Assembly: GCF_004114995.1 (NCBI RefSeq)
Contig: NZ_SDJP01000003.1
Coordinates: 148,001-212,000 of the forward strand
Source of the DNA: Halorubrum amylolyticum
GTDB taxonomy: Archaea; Halobacteriota; Halobacteria; Halobacteriales; Haloferacaceae
Length of the DNA stretch: 64,000 nt
Direction of reading: 5' to 3'
In this document: one piece after another, positions 52,551-61,127 of the stretch
How positions within the stretch are numbered: position 1 is the first letter of the stretch
Layout of the letters: every line of letters begins with the position of its first letter
The notes under the pieces: generated by a model
Seen by the model: only the letters and a program-made list of their open reading frames with translations
Told to the model about the DNA's origin: nothing
Databases searched by the model: none
Position numbers and translations under genes: made by a program

Positions 52551-53297
52551 GTGACCGCCTACGCCGAGATCGTCGTCGTCGCGTTCGTCGCCCAGCTCGC
52601 GGTGCTGCCGGGAGAGAAAGTGCAGTTCATGATCGCCGCGCTGTCGACGCGGTACGACCCGAAGGTGGTCGTCGCCGCCGCGAGCTCGGCGTTCGCCGGC
52701 TGGACGGCGGTAGAGATCGCCTTCGGCCAAGCGCTGCAGTCGGCGCTCCCCGGCGTCGTGCTCGACGCCGCGACCGCGACGCTGTTCTTCGTCTTCGCGT
52801 ACCTGCTGTACCGGTCGATGCCGGATCGGGAATCGAAGCGGATCGCGTCCGACGACGCCGACGGCGACTCGGAGGCGGCCGAGTCGGAGCCCGAGCCGAA
52901 CGACGCGACCCTCGACGCGCTGGAGTCGGTGACGTTTCCGGGACCGCTCGACCGATACGCCGGCTCGTTCGGGGGGTTCCTGCCGATCTTCGTGCTCACC
53001 GCCACCGGCGAGTTCGGCGACAAGACCCAGCTCGTGACGATCGGGCTGGCGGTCCAGTACGGCGCGACCTCCGCCATCTGGCTGGGCGAGATGCTGGCGA
53101 TCGTTCCTGTCAGCCTCGCGAACGCGTACTTCTTCCACACCTTCGCCCACCGATTCGATATGCGGCGGGCGCACCTCGCGTCCGCCGCGCTGTTCGCCTT
53201 CTTCGGCGCCGACACCGTGCTCTCCATCGTCGCCGGGGTCTCCGTCTGGGAAGCGTTCATCGAGGCCGTGAGCGCGGCGGCGTCCGGGCTGGTGTAG
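52551..53297 (+). CDS. TMEM165/GDT1-family membrane protein
   Basis: The 248-residue product has six or seven helices in two halves, joined by an acidic loop (residues about 100-128). The second half carries the family motif as TATGEFGDKTQ (E-x-G-D-K-T). The first half has only LPGEKVQ where E-x-G-D-K-T/S is expected. GDT1 proteins exchange Mn2+ or Ca2+ for H+ using both motifs. The start is GTG 52551; GTG 52533 is also in frame. The altered first motif may change ion choice. Confidence 0.8.
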   Translation: MTAYAEIVVVAFVAQLAVLPGEKVQFMIAALSTRYDPKVVVAAASSAFAGWTAVEIAFGQALQSALPGVVLDAATATLFFVFAYLLYRSMPDRESKRIASDDADGDSEAAESEPEPNDATLDALESVTFPGPLDRYAGSFGGFLPIFVLTATGEFGDKTQLVTIGLAVQYGATSAIWLGEMLAIVPVSLANAYFFHTFAHRFDMRRAHLASAALFAFFGADTVLSIVAGVSVWEAFIEAVSAAASGLV

Positions 53298-53319
53298 ACC
53301 GGAGGGCGCTCCTCGGACG

Positions 53320-54030
53320 CTAGAACTCGTCTAACCCGGACTGCTCGGCGGCCGCCAACACGTCGTCGCAGGTCGCCCACGAGCGCCGCGCGCAGTCGGG
53401 CACGTCGCCGTGGTCGTCGACGTACGCTCGGAGGAACTCTCGCGTCGCCGGATCGCTCGGATAGCCGCTGCCGAGCCCGTCGTACCCGGGGTAGTCCGCG
53501 TCGATCGCCGCCATTCGCTCGTCGCGGGCCACCTTCGCGACGACGCTCGCGGCGCCGACCACCGGGTCGTCCTCGTCTGCGCCGTGGGAGGCCGACACGT
53601 CGACGGCGGGGAGATCGGTGTCGCCGTCGCCGGCGTCAGCGTCCGGATCGGCGACGAACTCGCCGAGCCGCCGAGCGAACCGCGCCTCGCTGGTGTCGCC
53701 CGCATCGGCGACGACGCGGACGGGCTCGTCGGTGTCGACGCCGATATCGCCGTCGAGCGCGGCCCGGACCGCCCGCGCCTGTCCGCGCACGGTGAGCGTG
53801 TTCATGTCCGTGTCCGGCCGGTCGATCTCGGCTAGCTCGACGAACGCGACGCCGACGCCGACGGCGTCGGTTCCCCGGATCGCGGCGTCGATCGACTCGC
53901 GGCGCGACGGAGCGATCCGCTTCGAGTCGCCCGCGTCGGCCGGGAGAGCCGCCGGGTCGGCGAGCACCGCCGCGGCGACCATCGGTCCGAGCACGGGACC
54001 CTTGCCGGCCTCGTCGACGCCGAGGTACAC
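53320..54030 (-). CDS. rnhB: ribonuclease HII
   Basis: The 236-residue product cuts RNA in RNA:DNA hybrids and at single ribonucleotides. Motifs are VDEAGKGPVLGPMV (Asp-Glu), GDSKRIAPSRRE (the DSK motif), an Asp in VVADAGD and the C-terminal ADYPGYDGLGSGYPSDP. An acidic insertion near residue 125-150 (DPDADAGDGDTDLP) is typical of halophiles. The start is GTG 54028-54030. It converges with the GDT1-like gene. Confidence 0.93.
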   Translation of the reverse strand: MYLGVDEAGKGPVLGPMVAAAVLADPAALPADAGDSKRIAPSRRESIDAAIRGTDAVGVGVAFVELAEIDRPDTDMNTLTVRGQARAVRAALDGDIGVDTDEPVRVVADAGDTSEARFARRLGEFVADPDADAGDGDTDLPAVDVSASHGADEDDPVVGAASVVAKVARDERMAAIDADYPGYDGLGSGYPSDPATREFLRAYVDDHGDVPDCARRSWATCDDVLAAAEQSGLDEF

Positions 54031-54101
54031 GCGTCGCTCGTCGGTTCGAACGGGTAAATAGGTTCAGAAAGCGGTCGGCCGCGCGGCGGACCGGGAGCCG
54101 C

Positions 54102-54473
54102 TCAGTCGATGAGGACCGCGTTGACCTGCCCGGTCTGGCCGGGACGGGAGGTGACGCGGGCGCGCCCCGCGGACGTCTCGATGACGGCGCCCTTGGTGAC
54201 GATGTTTCGGCGGGCGTAGTTGACGTTGGAGGGGTTGTCGACGACGTTCTCGATGTCGGCCTCGCTGACCTCGTCGCCGTCGGCGACCTGCGCGACGTTC
54301 ATCGAGAGCGCGCGGACCTTCTTCTCGGTGCCGCGGGAGTCGATGTACTGGACCCGCGTCTCGCCGACCGTGGTCTCGGCGGGCTCGCGGCCGAGCTGGT
54401 GGCGCTTCTTGTTCGAGGCGTGCTTGAGTCGGCCGCCGGTCCGCTTGCGCGTGGAGCGTCCCTGGTCTTTCAT
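54102..54473 (-). CDS. rps8e: 30S ribosomal protein S8e
   Basis: The 123-residue protein matches S8e: STRKRTGGRLKHASNKKRHQ near the start, then ETRVQYIDSRGTEKKVRALS, NVVDNPSNVNYARRNIVTKG and a C-terminus SRPGQTGQVNAVLI. It binds 16S rRNA. ATG 54471-54473 was chosen because S8e starts with MKDQGRS; the longer frame is unlikely. It is single here, 71 nt from rnhB. Confidence 0.95.
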   Translation of the reverse strand: MKDQGRSTRKRTGGRLKHASNKKRHQLGREPAETTVGETRVQYIDSRGTEKKVRALSMNVAQVADGDEVSEADIENVVDNPSNVNYARRNIVTKGAVIETSAGRARVTSRPGQTGQVNAVLID

Positions 54474-54585
54474 ACAGGAACGAACAGCCAGCGAATACTT
54501 GAAGCGTTCGACTCGCACCGGCGTCCGGGCCGTCGAGACCGGCGGCAAGCCGGGCAGAACGCCCCGACCCACCGTCACGCGGCGA

Positions 54586-56220
54586 TCAGGTGAACCGTCC
54601 CTCGAACTCTCGTATTCCCTCGTCGGTGCCGACGACGACCAGCTCGTCGTCCGGGGCGATCCGCGTGTCGGGGCCGATCTCCGTCACGGTCTCGCCGTCG
54701 CGCTCGATCGCGATGACGGTGCAGCCGGTCGTCTCCCGAACGTTCGCTCGTCCGATCGTCCGCCCGGAGAGCCGGGGGACGCGACTCCTGACGACCTCGA
54801 TCTGCTGGGTGAGCGAGAGCACGTCGCGGTCCTCGATAACGGTCGAGGCGGAGAGCCGCCCGGTGACGGTCGCGAGCGAGAGCACGTAGTCGGCGCCCGC
54901 CCGGTGCATCTTCCGGACGCTCGCGGCCTCCTCGACGCGGGCGAGCACCTGCGTGTTCGGCGCCAGGTCGCGGACCACGAGCGTCGTGAACTCCGTCGTG
55001 GTGTCGTCGGGCAGCGCGAGCACGACCGTCTGCGCCGCCTCGACACCGGCGGCACGCAGCGTCTCCGGGTCGGTCGCGTCGCCGACCACGTCGACCCCCT
55101 CGGCGTCCTCTCGGTCGACGACCGTGACGGGCAGGTCGGCGTCCGCGACCGCCTCGGCGACGGTCCGACCGACCTGCCCGTACCCGACGACCACGGTCTC
55201 GCCGGCGCCGAACCGCCGCGTGGCGGAGTTCGTCAGTTCGACGAGCCGCTCCAGCTGGTCCGACCGCCCGGAGACGAGCAGGACCGTCCCGGCCGACAGC
55301 GTCGCGTCCGGCGGGGGCGCCGCGTCGAACTCGCCGTTGAACCACGCCCCGATCACGTTGACGCCGGCGCGCTCGCGGATCCCGCTGTCGGCGAGCGTCG
55401 AGCCGGCGAGCCGGCTGCCGTGCGGCACCGACACCTCCGCCAGTCGCAGGGAGTCGCCGATAGCGACCGCCTCGCCGAGGTCGGTCTGGAGCACGGTCGT
55501 CACCTTCGCGGCGAGGCTCTCGCCGAGCAGCGACCGCGGTGAGAGCACCTCGTCCGCGCCGGCGAGCCGGTGGTATCGCTCGCGATCGGGGTCCTCCACG
55601 ACGCTGATGACGCGCACGTCGGGCGACAGTTCCTTCGCGGCGAGCACGATGCTCGCGTCGACCTGATCGGAGACGTCGGTCACCAGCGCCCGCGCGTCGG
55701 CGAGGTTCGCGGCCGCCAGCCCCGTCGTCGACTCCGGATCCGCGCGGATCACGGTCCGACCCGCCTCGCGGAGCCGCACCGCCCGGTCGTGGTCCGGTTC
55801 GACGATCACGTAGGGGATCTCTCGGGAGTCGAACTCCTCGATGAGCGCCGCCGACCGCGGGGTGTCCGAACAGACGACGACGTGACCGGACAGGTCCTCG
55901 TCCAGCGACCGGGGGACGCTCGTCGCGAACGCCTCCTCCAAGAGCGGCGTCACCACGACCGGCAGGGCGCCGATCAGAAGCATCATGCCGACCAGATCCA
56001 TCACCGCGATGAACGCGTTCAGCTGCTGGCTCTCCCACGGCGCGTCCCCGCCGAACCCGGTGGTGGTGAACATCTCGACCGAGAAGCGCAGCGCCTCGAT
56101 CATCGTGCGGGGGTCGCCCTCGTACACCCGCATCCCGTAGCGGTAGACGACCGCCGTGAAGATCAACACGAAGAGGACGAACGCCGAGTAGCCGGCGACC
56201 CGCCGCTTCCACGAGTCCAT
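54586..56220 (-). CDS. two-TM potassium channel with two RCK domains
   Basis: The 544-residue product has membrane segments near 10-30 and 70-95, with the selectivity region SVEMFTTTGFGGDAP (TTGFG, like the TVGYG filter but with Phe). Two TrkA-N modules follow (VVVCSDTPRSAALIEEF, a degenerate one, and VVVGYGQVGRTVAEAV, an intact one), each with TrkA-C parts. It is a ligand-gated K+ channel of the MthK/GsuK kind, likely tied to K+ homeostasis. ATG 56218-56220 was chosen over a GTG six codons upstream. Confidence 0.88.
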   Translation of the reverse strand: MDSWKRRVAGYSAFVLFVLIFTAVVYRYGMRVYEGDPRTMIEALRFSVEMFTTTGFGGDAPWESQQLNAFIAVMDLVGMMLLIGALPVVVTPLLEEAFATSVPRSLDEDLSGHVVVCSDTPRSAALIEEFDSREIPYVIVEPDHDRAVRLREAGRTVIRADPESTTGLAAANLADARALVTDVSDQVDASIVLAAKELSPDVRVISVVEDPDRERYHRLAGADEVLSPRSLLGESLAAKVTTVLQTDLGEAVAIGDSLRLAEVSVPHGSRLAGSTLADSGIRERAGVNVIGAWFNGEFDAAPPPDATLSAGTVLLVSGRSDQLERLVELTNSATRRFGAGETVVVGYGQVGRTVAEAVADADLPVTVVDREDAEGVDVVGDATDPETLRAAGVEAAQTVVLALPDDTTTEFTTLVVRDLAPNTQVLARVEEAASVRKMHRAGADYVLSLATVTGRLSASTVIEDRDVLSLTQQIEVVRSRVPRLSGRTIGRANVRETTGCTVIAIERDGETVTEIGPDTRIAPDDELVVVGTDEGIREFEGRFT

Positions 56221-56291
56221 CTCCTCCGGGTACGCCACCCACCCACAAAAACGGGGCGCGTTCTCCGGTGTCGCGAGCGGAAGTTCGATGC

Positions 56292-56297
56292 TTTAAG
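56292..56297 (+). promoter_or_regulatory. TATA-like box of the HTH gene
   Basis: TTTAAG is centred 27 nt before ATG 56321. Confidence 0.55.
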
Positions 56298-56320
56298 TCC
56301 CGGCGGTCGAACGGGCACGT

Positions 56321-56704
56321 ATGGTGCGGGACCCGTCGCGCGAGGAGAGTCCGCCGCCGGTCGACGACGTGCTGGACGCGCTCGCAGACGACGACGCACG
56401 GCGGATCGTGTCAGCACTCGCCGAGCCGAAGACGGCCAGCGACATCTCGGAGGAGTGCGACATCCCCCTGTCGACGACCTACCGGAAGCTGGAGCTGCTC
56501 ACCGAGGCGTCCCTGCTGTCGGAGTCGACGGACATCCGCCGCGACGGGCAACACACGACCCGCTACTCGGTCTCGTTCGAGACGGTCACCGTCTCGATCG
56601 ACGAGGAGGACGACCGCGAGTTCGAGGTCGAGTTCACTCGCCCGGAACGCACCCGGGACGAACGACTGGCCGACCTGTGGTCGGAGCTCCGCGAGGAAAC
56701 ATGA
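56321..56704 (+). CDS. ArsR-type winged-helix regulator
   Basis: The 127-residue product has a winged helix at residues 15-75: DVLDALADDDARRIVSALAE, ISEECDIPLSTTYRKLELL and ASLLSESTDIRRDGQHTTRY. The C-terminus is acidic. It probably binds its own promoter and controls the following membrane-protein gene, which overlaps it by 4 bases (ATGA). Such HTH plus small membrane protein pairs are frequent in haloarchaea, of unknown role. Confidence 0.85.
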   Translation: MVRDPSREESPPPVDDVLDALADDDARRIVSALAEPKTASDISEECDIPLSTTYRKLELLTEASLLSESTDIRRDGQHTTRYSVSFETVTVSIDEEDDREFEVEFTRPERTRDERLADLWSELREET

Positions 56705-56979
56705 ATACGTACATCAACCTGTTCGTCATCGTCGCAAAGACCGCCATCCTGGTGCTCGGTGGCAGCATCACCTACTACGCGCTCCGGGCGTACGGTCGGA
56801 CCGGCAGCCCCTCGCTGCGCGCGCTCGGTATCGGCTTCGGCATCGTCACCGTCGGTGCGCTGATCGGCGGCGTCTCCCACCAGATCATCGGATCGAGTCT
56901 GGCCGTCGGGATCGCGATCAACAGCCTGCTGACCGCGATCGGGTTCGGCGTCATCGTCTACTCGTTGACGGTGGAGTAG
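56701..56979 (+). CDS. small three-helix membrane protein (DUF7521-like)
   Basis: The 92-residue product has three hydrophobic segments: FVIVAKTAILVLGGSITYYA, ALGIGFGIVTVGALIGGVSH and LAVGIAINSLLTAIGFGVIV. I recall the haloarchaeal family DUF7521. It overlaps the upstream regulator by ATGA, so the two are co-translated. It may be the sensor or the target of that regulator; this is inference. Confidence 0.8.
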   Translation: MNTYINLFVIVAKTAILVLGGSITYYALRAYGRTGSPSLRALGIGFGIVTVGALIGGVSHQIIGSSLAVGIAINSLLTAIGFGVIVYSLTVE

Positions 56980-57072
56980 CGTCGCCCGACACCGTTCTCC
57001 CGATCCGCTGTCGACGTTCGACGAACCCCGCTTTCGGTAGTCTTTTGCGGCGCTCGGTCGTCGGATCGGGTC

Positions 57073-57774
57073 ATGAGCGACGCACGCGAAGAACTCTCCC
57101 GCCGGATCGCCGGCGAGATAACGCTCAGCGACGACCCCGGAGCGACCCTCCGGAAGTGGCGGACCGACTTCGACGTCTCCCAGACGGAACTGGCCGACCA
57201 GCTCGACGTCTCCTCGTCGGTCGTCTCGGACTACGAGAGCGGGCGCCGCGAGAGCCCGGGGATCGGGGTCGTCCGGCGGACCGTCGAGGGGCTCCTGGAC
57301 ATCGACGAGCGGCGCGGCGGCGGGCGGCTCCGCCAGTACGCGCGGGTGCTCTCCGCCGGCTTCGAGAGCGACATCGTCCACGACCTCCGGGAGTACTCGA
57401 CGGCGGTCCCCTTAGAGGAGTTCTACGAGGCGATGGGCGCGACGGAGATCGTGCGCGGCGAACAGGACCACGTCAACGGCCACACCGTCATCAACTCGAT
57501 CGAGGCGATCACCCGCCTGTCGAGCGAGGAGTTCTACCGGCTGTACGGGCAGTCGACGAACCGCGCGCTCGTGTTCACGCGCGTCACGCGCGGCGAGTCG
57601 CCGCTGGTCGCGCTGCGGGTCGTGAGCCCGACGCCGAACGCGGTCGTGCTCCACGGGATCGAGGACGGCGACCTGTGGGACCACGCCGCCGACCTCGCGC
57701 GCGTCGACGGGTTCTCGCTGGCGACCTCGACCCGCGATCTGGACGAGTGTCTCACCGACCTGCAGGCGCTGTGA
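57073..57774 (+). CDS. XRE-type helix-turn-helix regulator with C-terminal effector domain
   Basis: The 233-residue product has an N-terminal XRE HTH (LRKWRTDFDVSQTELADQL, then VSSSVVSDYESGRRESPG). The C-terminal domain (residues about 110-233) contains EEFYEAMGATEIVRGEQ, TVINSIEAITRLSSEEFY and the end FSLATSTRDLDECLTDL. Archaeal relatives control thiamine or cofactor genes and bind a small ligand with the C-terminal domain. The ligand here is unknown. No DNA target is seen nearby. Confidence 0.82.
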   Translation: MSDAREELSRRIAGEITLSDDPGATLRKWRTDFDVSQTELADQLDVSSSVVSDYESGRRESPGIGVVRRTVEGLLDIDERRGGGRLRQYARVLSAGFESDIVHDLREYSTAVPLEEFYEAMGATEIVRGEQDHVNGHTVINSIEAITRLSSEEFYRLYGQSTNRALVFTRVTRGESPLVALRVVSPTPNAVVLHGIEDGDLWDHAADLARVDGFSLATSTRDLDECLTDLQAL

Positions 57775-57852
57775 GCGATTCTCGCTGGTGATCCGGGGTA
57801 GGTTCGCCCCGAGACCGCGACCCTGAAACCCCCGGCGGCCCTCGCCGCGGAC

Positions 57853-58398
57853 ATGAGCGACGACTACGCCGAACGCCTCCGCGCGAACCGCCGCGAGAAG
57901 GACGAGTTCTTCGCCGAGCACCCGCAGTCGCCGATCCCGCCCGAGGACCGCGACGACTTCGACGGGCTCGACTACTTCGAGCCGAACCCCGACTACCGGG
58001 TCGAGGCGACCGTCACCGTCCACGACGACCCCGAACCGGTCGAGATGGAGACCACCGCGAGCAACCCGGTTCGGTACCTCCGGGTCGTCACCTTCGCGTT
58101 CGAACTCCGCGGCGAGGAACACACTCTCGCGGGCTACCGGCAGGAGGGCGACGACGGGGCCATCTTCGTCCCGTTTCGCGACAAGACGACCGGCCAGCAG
58201 ACGTATCACAACGGGCGGTACATGGAGCTTGAGCCGGACGGCGAACTCGCCGACGGCGACGCGGTGACGATCGACTTCAACCTCGCGTACAGTCCCTTCT
58301 GCGCCTACAGCGAGACGTTCTCCTGCCCGCTCCCGCCCGAAGAGAACTGGCTGGAGATCGTCGTCCCCGCCGGCGAGAAGGCGCCGGACGTCGAGTAG
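57853..58398 (+). CDS. DUF1684 protein, second copy
   Basis: The 181-residue product is a paralog of 40524-41102: the start has LRANRREKDEFFAEHPQSPI, the middle FVPFRDKTTGQQTYHNGRYM, and the end SPFCAYSETFSCPLPPEENW. The Cys-Ala-Tyr and Cys-Pro-Leu segments and the final Glu-Asn-Trp match the other copy. Function unknown. It is 78 nt after the XRE regulator on the same strand. Confidence 0.85.
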   Translation: MSDDYAERLRANRREKDEFFAEHPQSPIPPEDRDDFDGLDYFEPNPDYRVEATVTVHDDPEPVEMETTASNPVRYLRVVTFAFELRGEEHTLAGYRQEGDDGAIFVPFRDKTTGQQTYHNGRYMELEPDGELADGDAVTIDFNLAYSPFCAYSETFSCPLPPEENWLEIVVPAGEKAPDVE

Positions 58399-58409
58399 TC
58401 GTCCGGCCG

Positions 58410-58967
58410 CTACTCCTCTTCGAGTATCTCGCCCGCCTCGTCGCGCTCGGCCTCCTCCACGTCGGCGCGCTTCCGGACGTCGACCCGGTAGTCGGTGAGG
58501 ATGTCGCGGCCGAGGAGCAGCGGGTACTCCATGTGTCCGCGGTCCTCGACGCTCGCGGTGACGGTGTGCTGGTTGCCGCCGATGCCGATGACGAGGTCGA
58601 CGCCGGCGTAGTCGAGCCCCATCACCTCGGCGGCGTACAGCGCGGTCTCGGCGGCCTCCTGTGGCATGTCGTCGGTGGCGTCCTCGGGCGCGTAGCGGTA
58701 CATCGAGCCGACGATCTCGTCGCCGACGACGTACACCCGCAGATCGCGGTGTTTCTCGTCGTCGCGGTCGATGAGCCGCTGGAGGAACGCCTGCCGGTTC
58801 CCCACCTTCGGGTTCACCCGCTCCGTGAGGTCCACCTTCCACGTCCCGCCGCCGTGGGTGCCGATCGCCGTCTTGTACACGCCGACCTCGCCGAAGCGCT
58901 CGCACCCCTCGTTGAGGCGGTCGTTGGACAGCGCGAGCAGCGCGTCCGGCACGCGGACATGCTCCAC
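58410..58967 (-). pseudogene. 5'-truncated and internally deleted RimK-like ATP-grasp/retropepsin fusion
   Basis: The frame holds an ATP-grasp middle part (FGEVGVYKTAIGTHGGGTWK, VNPKVGNRQAFLQRLIDRDD, LRVYVVGDEIVGSMYRYAPE) and then the end of an aspartyl-protease-like domain (NQHTVTASVEDRGHMEYPLL, GRDILTDYRVDV). The start of the ATP-grasp and the middle of both domains are missing. No ATG is present near the 5' end; GTG 58967 is only nominal. In full-length relatives the same modules form one protein of about 450 residues. It is thus probably non-functional. Confidence 0.7.
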
Positions 58968-58979
58968 GTCCGCGGCGAC

Positions 58980-59339
58980 ATGACCGACGACGGGGTCCAC
59001 CGCCTCGCGCTGGCGTTCGGCTCCAACGTGATCGTCGCCGGCGCGGGCGAGAAGACGTGGCTCCGGGCCGACTCCGGCGGGATCGTCGACACCCACTTCG
59101 AGAGCGGCTCGCTCGTCCGCGAGGGCGAGCGGATCGCGACGATCACCAACCCGTTCAAGGAGGACGCGGTCGGGGTCGAGGCGCCCTTCACCGGGCTGCT
59201 GATCGGCCTCCTGGAGAACCCGGTCGTCTACCCGGGGAACCCGCTGTGTCACCTCGTCGAGATCGACGAGTCGACCCGACGGGCGATCGAGACCGGAAGC
59301 GCCCCGGAGCCCGTGGGCCGTCCGAACGCTGCGGAGTGA
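58980..59339 (+). pseudogene. 5'-truncated succinylglutamate desuccinylase/aspartoacylase-like gene
   Basis: The 119-residue frame holds only the C-terminal beta-barrel part of AspA/AstE-type proteins: GEKTWLRADSGGIVDTHFES, LVREGERIATITNPFKED, EAPFTGLLIGLLENPVVYPG and NPLCHLVEID. The zinc-binding N-terminal domain (H..E..H) is absent. The gene lies head to head with the truncated RimK-like gene, 12 nt away. Elsewhere, genes of these two kinds are often neighbours, so a rearrangement probably cut both at their 5' ends. Confidence 0.7.
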
Positions 59340-59389
59340 GGCCGATCGCCCGCCCGGCCCGTCTCCTCGCGAGAGGACTCCGCCGTTCC

Positions 59390-59395
59390 TTATAG
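59390..59395 (+). promoter_or_regulatory. TATA box of the TatD-like gene
   Basis: TTATAG is centred 28 nt before ATG 59420. Confidence 0.6.
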
Positions 59396-59419
59396 TGCGG
59401 ACCGCCACGTCCCTCACGC

Positions 59420-60277
59420 ATGACCGACGATCTCGACACGCCGGTGCTCGACGACCACCTCCACCTCGATCCGCGTCACGGCCGCGGGATCGACGCGGTC
59501 GAGGAGTTCGTCCGGCTCGGCGGCACCCACCTGCTCGTGGTGAACAAGCCGTCGTGGCACCTCGGCGTCGAGCCCGACGAACCCGCCGACTTCCGCCCCG
59601 TCTTCGAGGAGACGCTCGACGCGGTTGCGGCCGCGAACGAGGTACTCCCGGGGCGCGCGTGGCCGGTGCTCGGCGTCCACCCGGGCCTGATCAGCCGGCT
59701 CGTCGACGAGCGGGGGTTCTCGCCCGTGGACGCCCGCGACCTGATGTGCGGCGGGCTGGAGGTCGCGAGCGAGTTCGTCGCCGACGGCGACGCGCTCGCG
59801 CTGAAGTCGGGGCGCCCGCACTACGACGTGAGCGACGCGGTCTGGGACGCCTCGAACGCCGTGACCCGGCGCGCGTTCGAGCTTGGCGCCGCCCTCGACT
59901 GCGCCGTCCAACTGCACACGGAGGCCAGCGAGGACCTCACCGATCTGGCCGACGCCGCCGAGGAGGTCGGCCTCGACCCGACGAACGTCGTGAAACACTA
60001 CGCGGAGGGCGAACTGGCGGGGCCGACCCCGAGCGTGATGAGCGAGAAGGACCGGTTGGAGCGCGCGGCAACGTCGGGCGAGCCGTTCCTGATGGAGACC
60101 GACTTCGTCGACGATCCCGAGAAGCCGGGGATGGTACTCGGCCCGAAGACCGTCCCGCGCCGCGTCCGCTGGCTGCTGGAGGAGGGGTACGACGACGCGG
60201 TCCGCACCGCTCACGTCGAGACCCCCCGCGCAGTCTACGGGATCGACACCGAGGCGACGCTGGATCGAGAGGTCTGA
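59420..60277 (+). CDS. TatD-related metal-dependent hydrolase
   Basis: The 285-residue TIM barrel has metal ligands in VLDDHLHLDP (H-x-H), VQLHTEAS (His), VVKHYAEG (His) and LMETDFVDDP (Asp), the amidohydrolase layout. Archaeal TatD-related proteins are longer than the bacterial DNase TatD in the N-terminal half, and their substrate is unknown. It appears leaderless. It is alone in its transcript. Confidence 0.85.
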   Translation: MTDDLDTPVLDDHLHLDPRHGRGIDAVEEFVRLGGTHLLVVNKPSWHLGVEPDEPADFRPVFEETLDAVAAANEVLPGRAWPVLGVHPGLISRLVDERGFSPVDARDLMCGGLEVASEFVADGDALALKSGRPHYDVSDAVWDASNAVTRRAFELGAALDCAVQLHTEASEDLTDLADAAEEVGLDPTNVVKHYAEGELAGPTPSVMSEKDRLERAATSGEPFLMETDFVDDPEKPGMVLGPKTVPRRVRWLLEEGYDDAVRTAHVETPRAVYGIDTEATLDREV

Positions 60278-60412
60278 GTCGCGACCTGAGCGCGGCGCCT
60301 GAGCGCGACGCCCGAGCTCGACGCCCGAATCCCGCCGTCGAGCGGGTGAGACGCCGTCTCGCGCGACGATCGATAGGAAAGGCATTTGAGTAGTCCGGGC
60401 GACGTACGGGAC

Positions 60413-60994
60413 ATGACCGACGACGACGCCGTCGAAACCTTCTATACCGACGAACGGTGGCAGAACTGGCTCGACCGGCTCGAAGAGGAGGATCTGGACC
60501 CCGAGAACGAGGACTCCGCGCGGCTCCTGTTGAACCTCCAAGACGACGCCGCGATCGCGATCGTGAAGGTGCTCGCCGCGCTCGACGACGGGCGCATCGA
60601 CGAGGACCGTGCGGTCGAGGAGATCCACTCCGTCCGCGACATCGTGCTCGCCGACGTGGAGTTCGACGACGAGGACAAGGTCATGCTGATCGACGGCGTC
60701 CAGACCTCGCTCGTCCCCGTCTTCTACGCGGCCGAGGAGTACGTCGTCGGCGGCGTCGTCGACGGCGACGTGAGCGAGTTCGTGCGCGCGGCCGCCGACG
60801 CCGAAGCCGAGGACGACCTCGACGCCGCGCTCGGCTACGTCGTGCAGGCCGGCACCCGCATCATCGACGGCGAGGAACTCGACATCGACCTCGTCGAGGA
60901 CCTAGAGTACGGGCTCGTCTCCGAGTGGGTCAACGGGCTCGACTCCCTCCAGTCGGCCATCGAGGACCCGGAAGTCGTCGAAGAAGAGGACTGA
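60413..60994 (+). CDS. DUF2150 protein
   Basis: The 193-residue acidic protein of the archaeal family DUF2150 begins FYTDERWQNWLDRLEEEDLD and contains LLNLQDDAAIAIVKVLAALD and VMLIDGVQTSLVPVFYAAEE. It is all-helical and soluble. ATG 60413 was chosen over an ATG nine codons upstream because homology begins there. Function unknown. Confidence 0.85.
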   Translation: MTDDDAVETFYTDERWQNWLDRLEEEDLDPENEDSARLLLNLQDDAAIAIVKVLAALDDGRIDEDRAVEEIHSVRDIVLADVEFDDEDKVMLIDGVQTSLVPVFYAAEEYVVGGVVDGDVSEFVRAAADAEAEDDLDAALGYVVQAGTRIIDGEELDIDLVEDLEYGLVSEWVNGLDSLQSAIEDPEVVEEED

Positions 60995-61127
60995 GGGCGG
61001 CGGTCGGTTCGGCTTCGCTTCTCCGGGTTCCTCCCGTCTCGAAGAGCCGCCGCGCCGTCGAACCGACGCGGCGGCCGACGGCCCGCCCGAGGTGAACCGT
61101 TTTGAACCCGTGCGGCGATGGTCGCGT

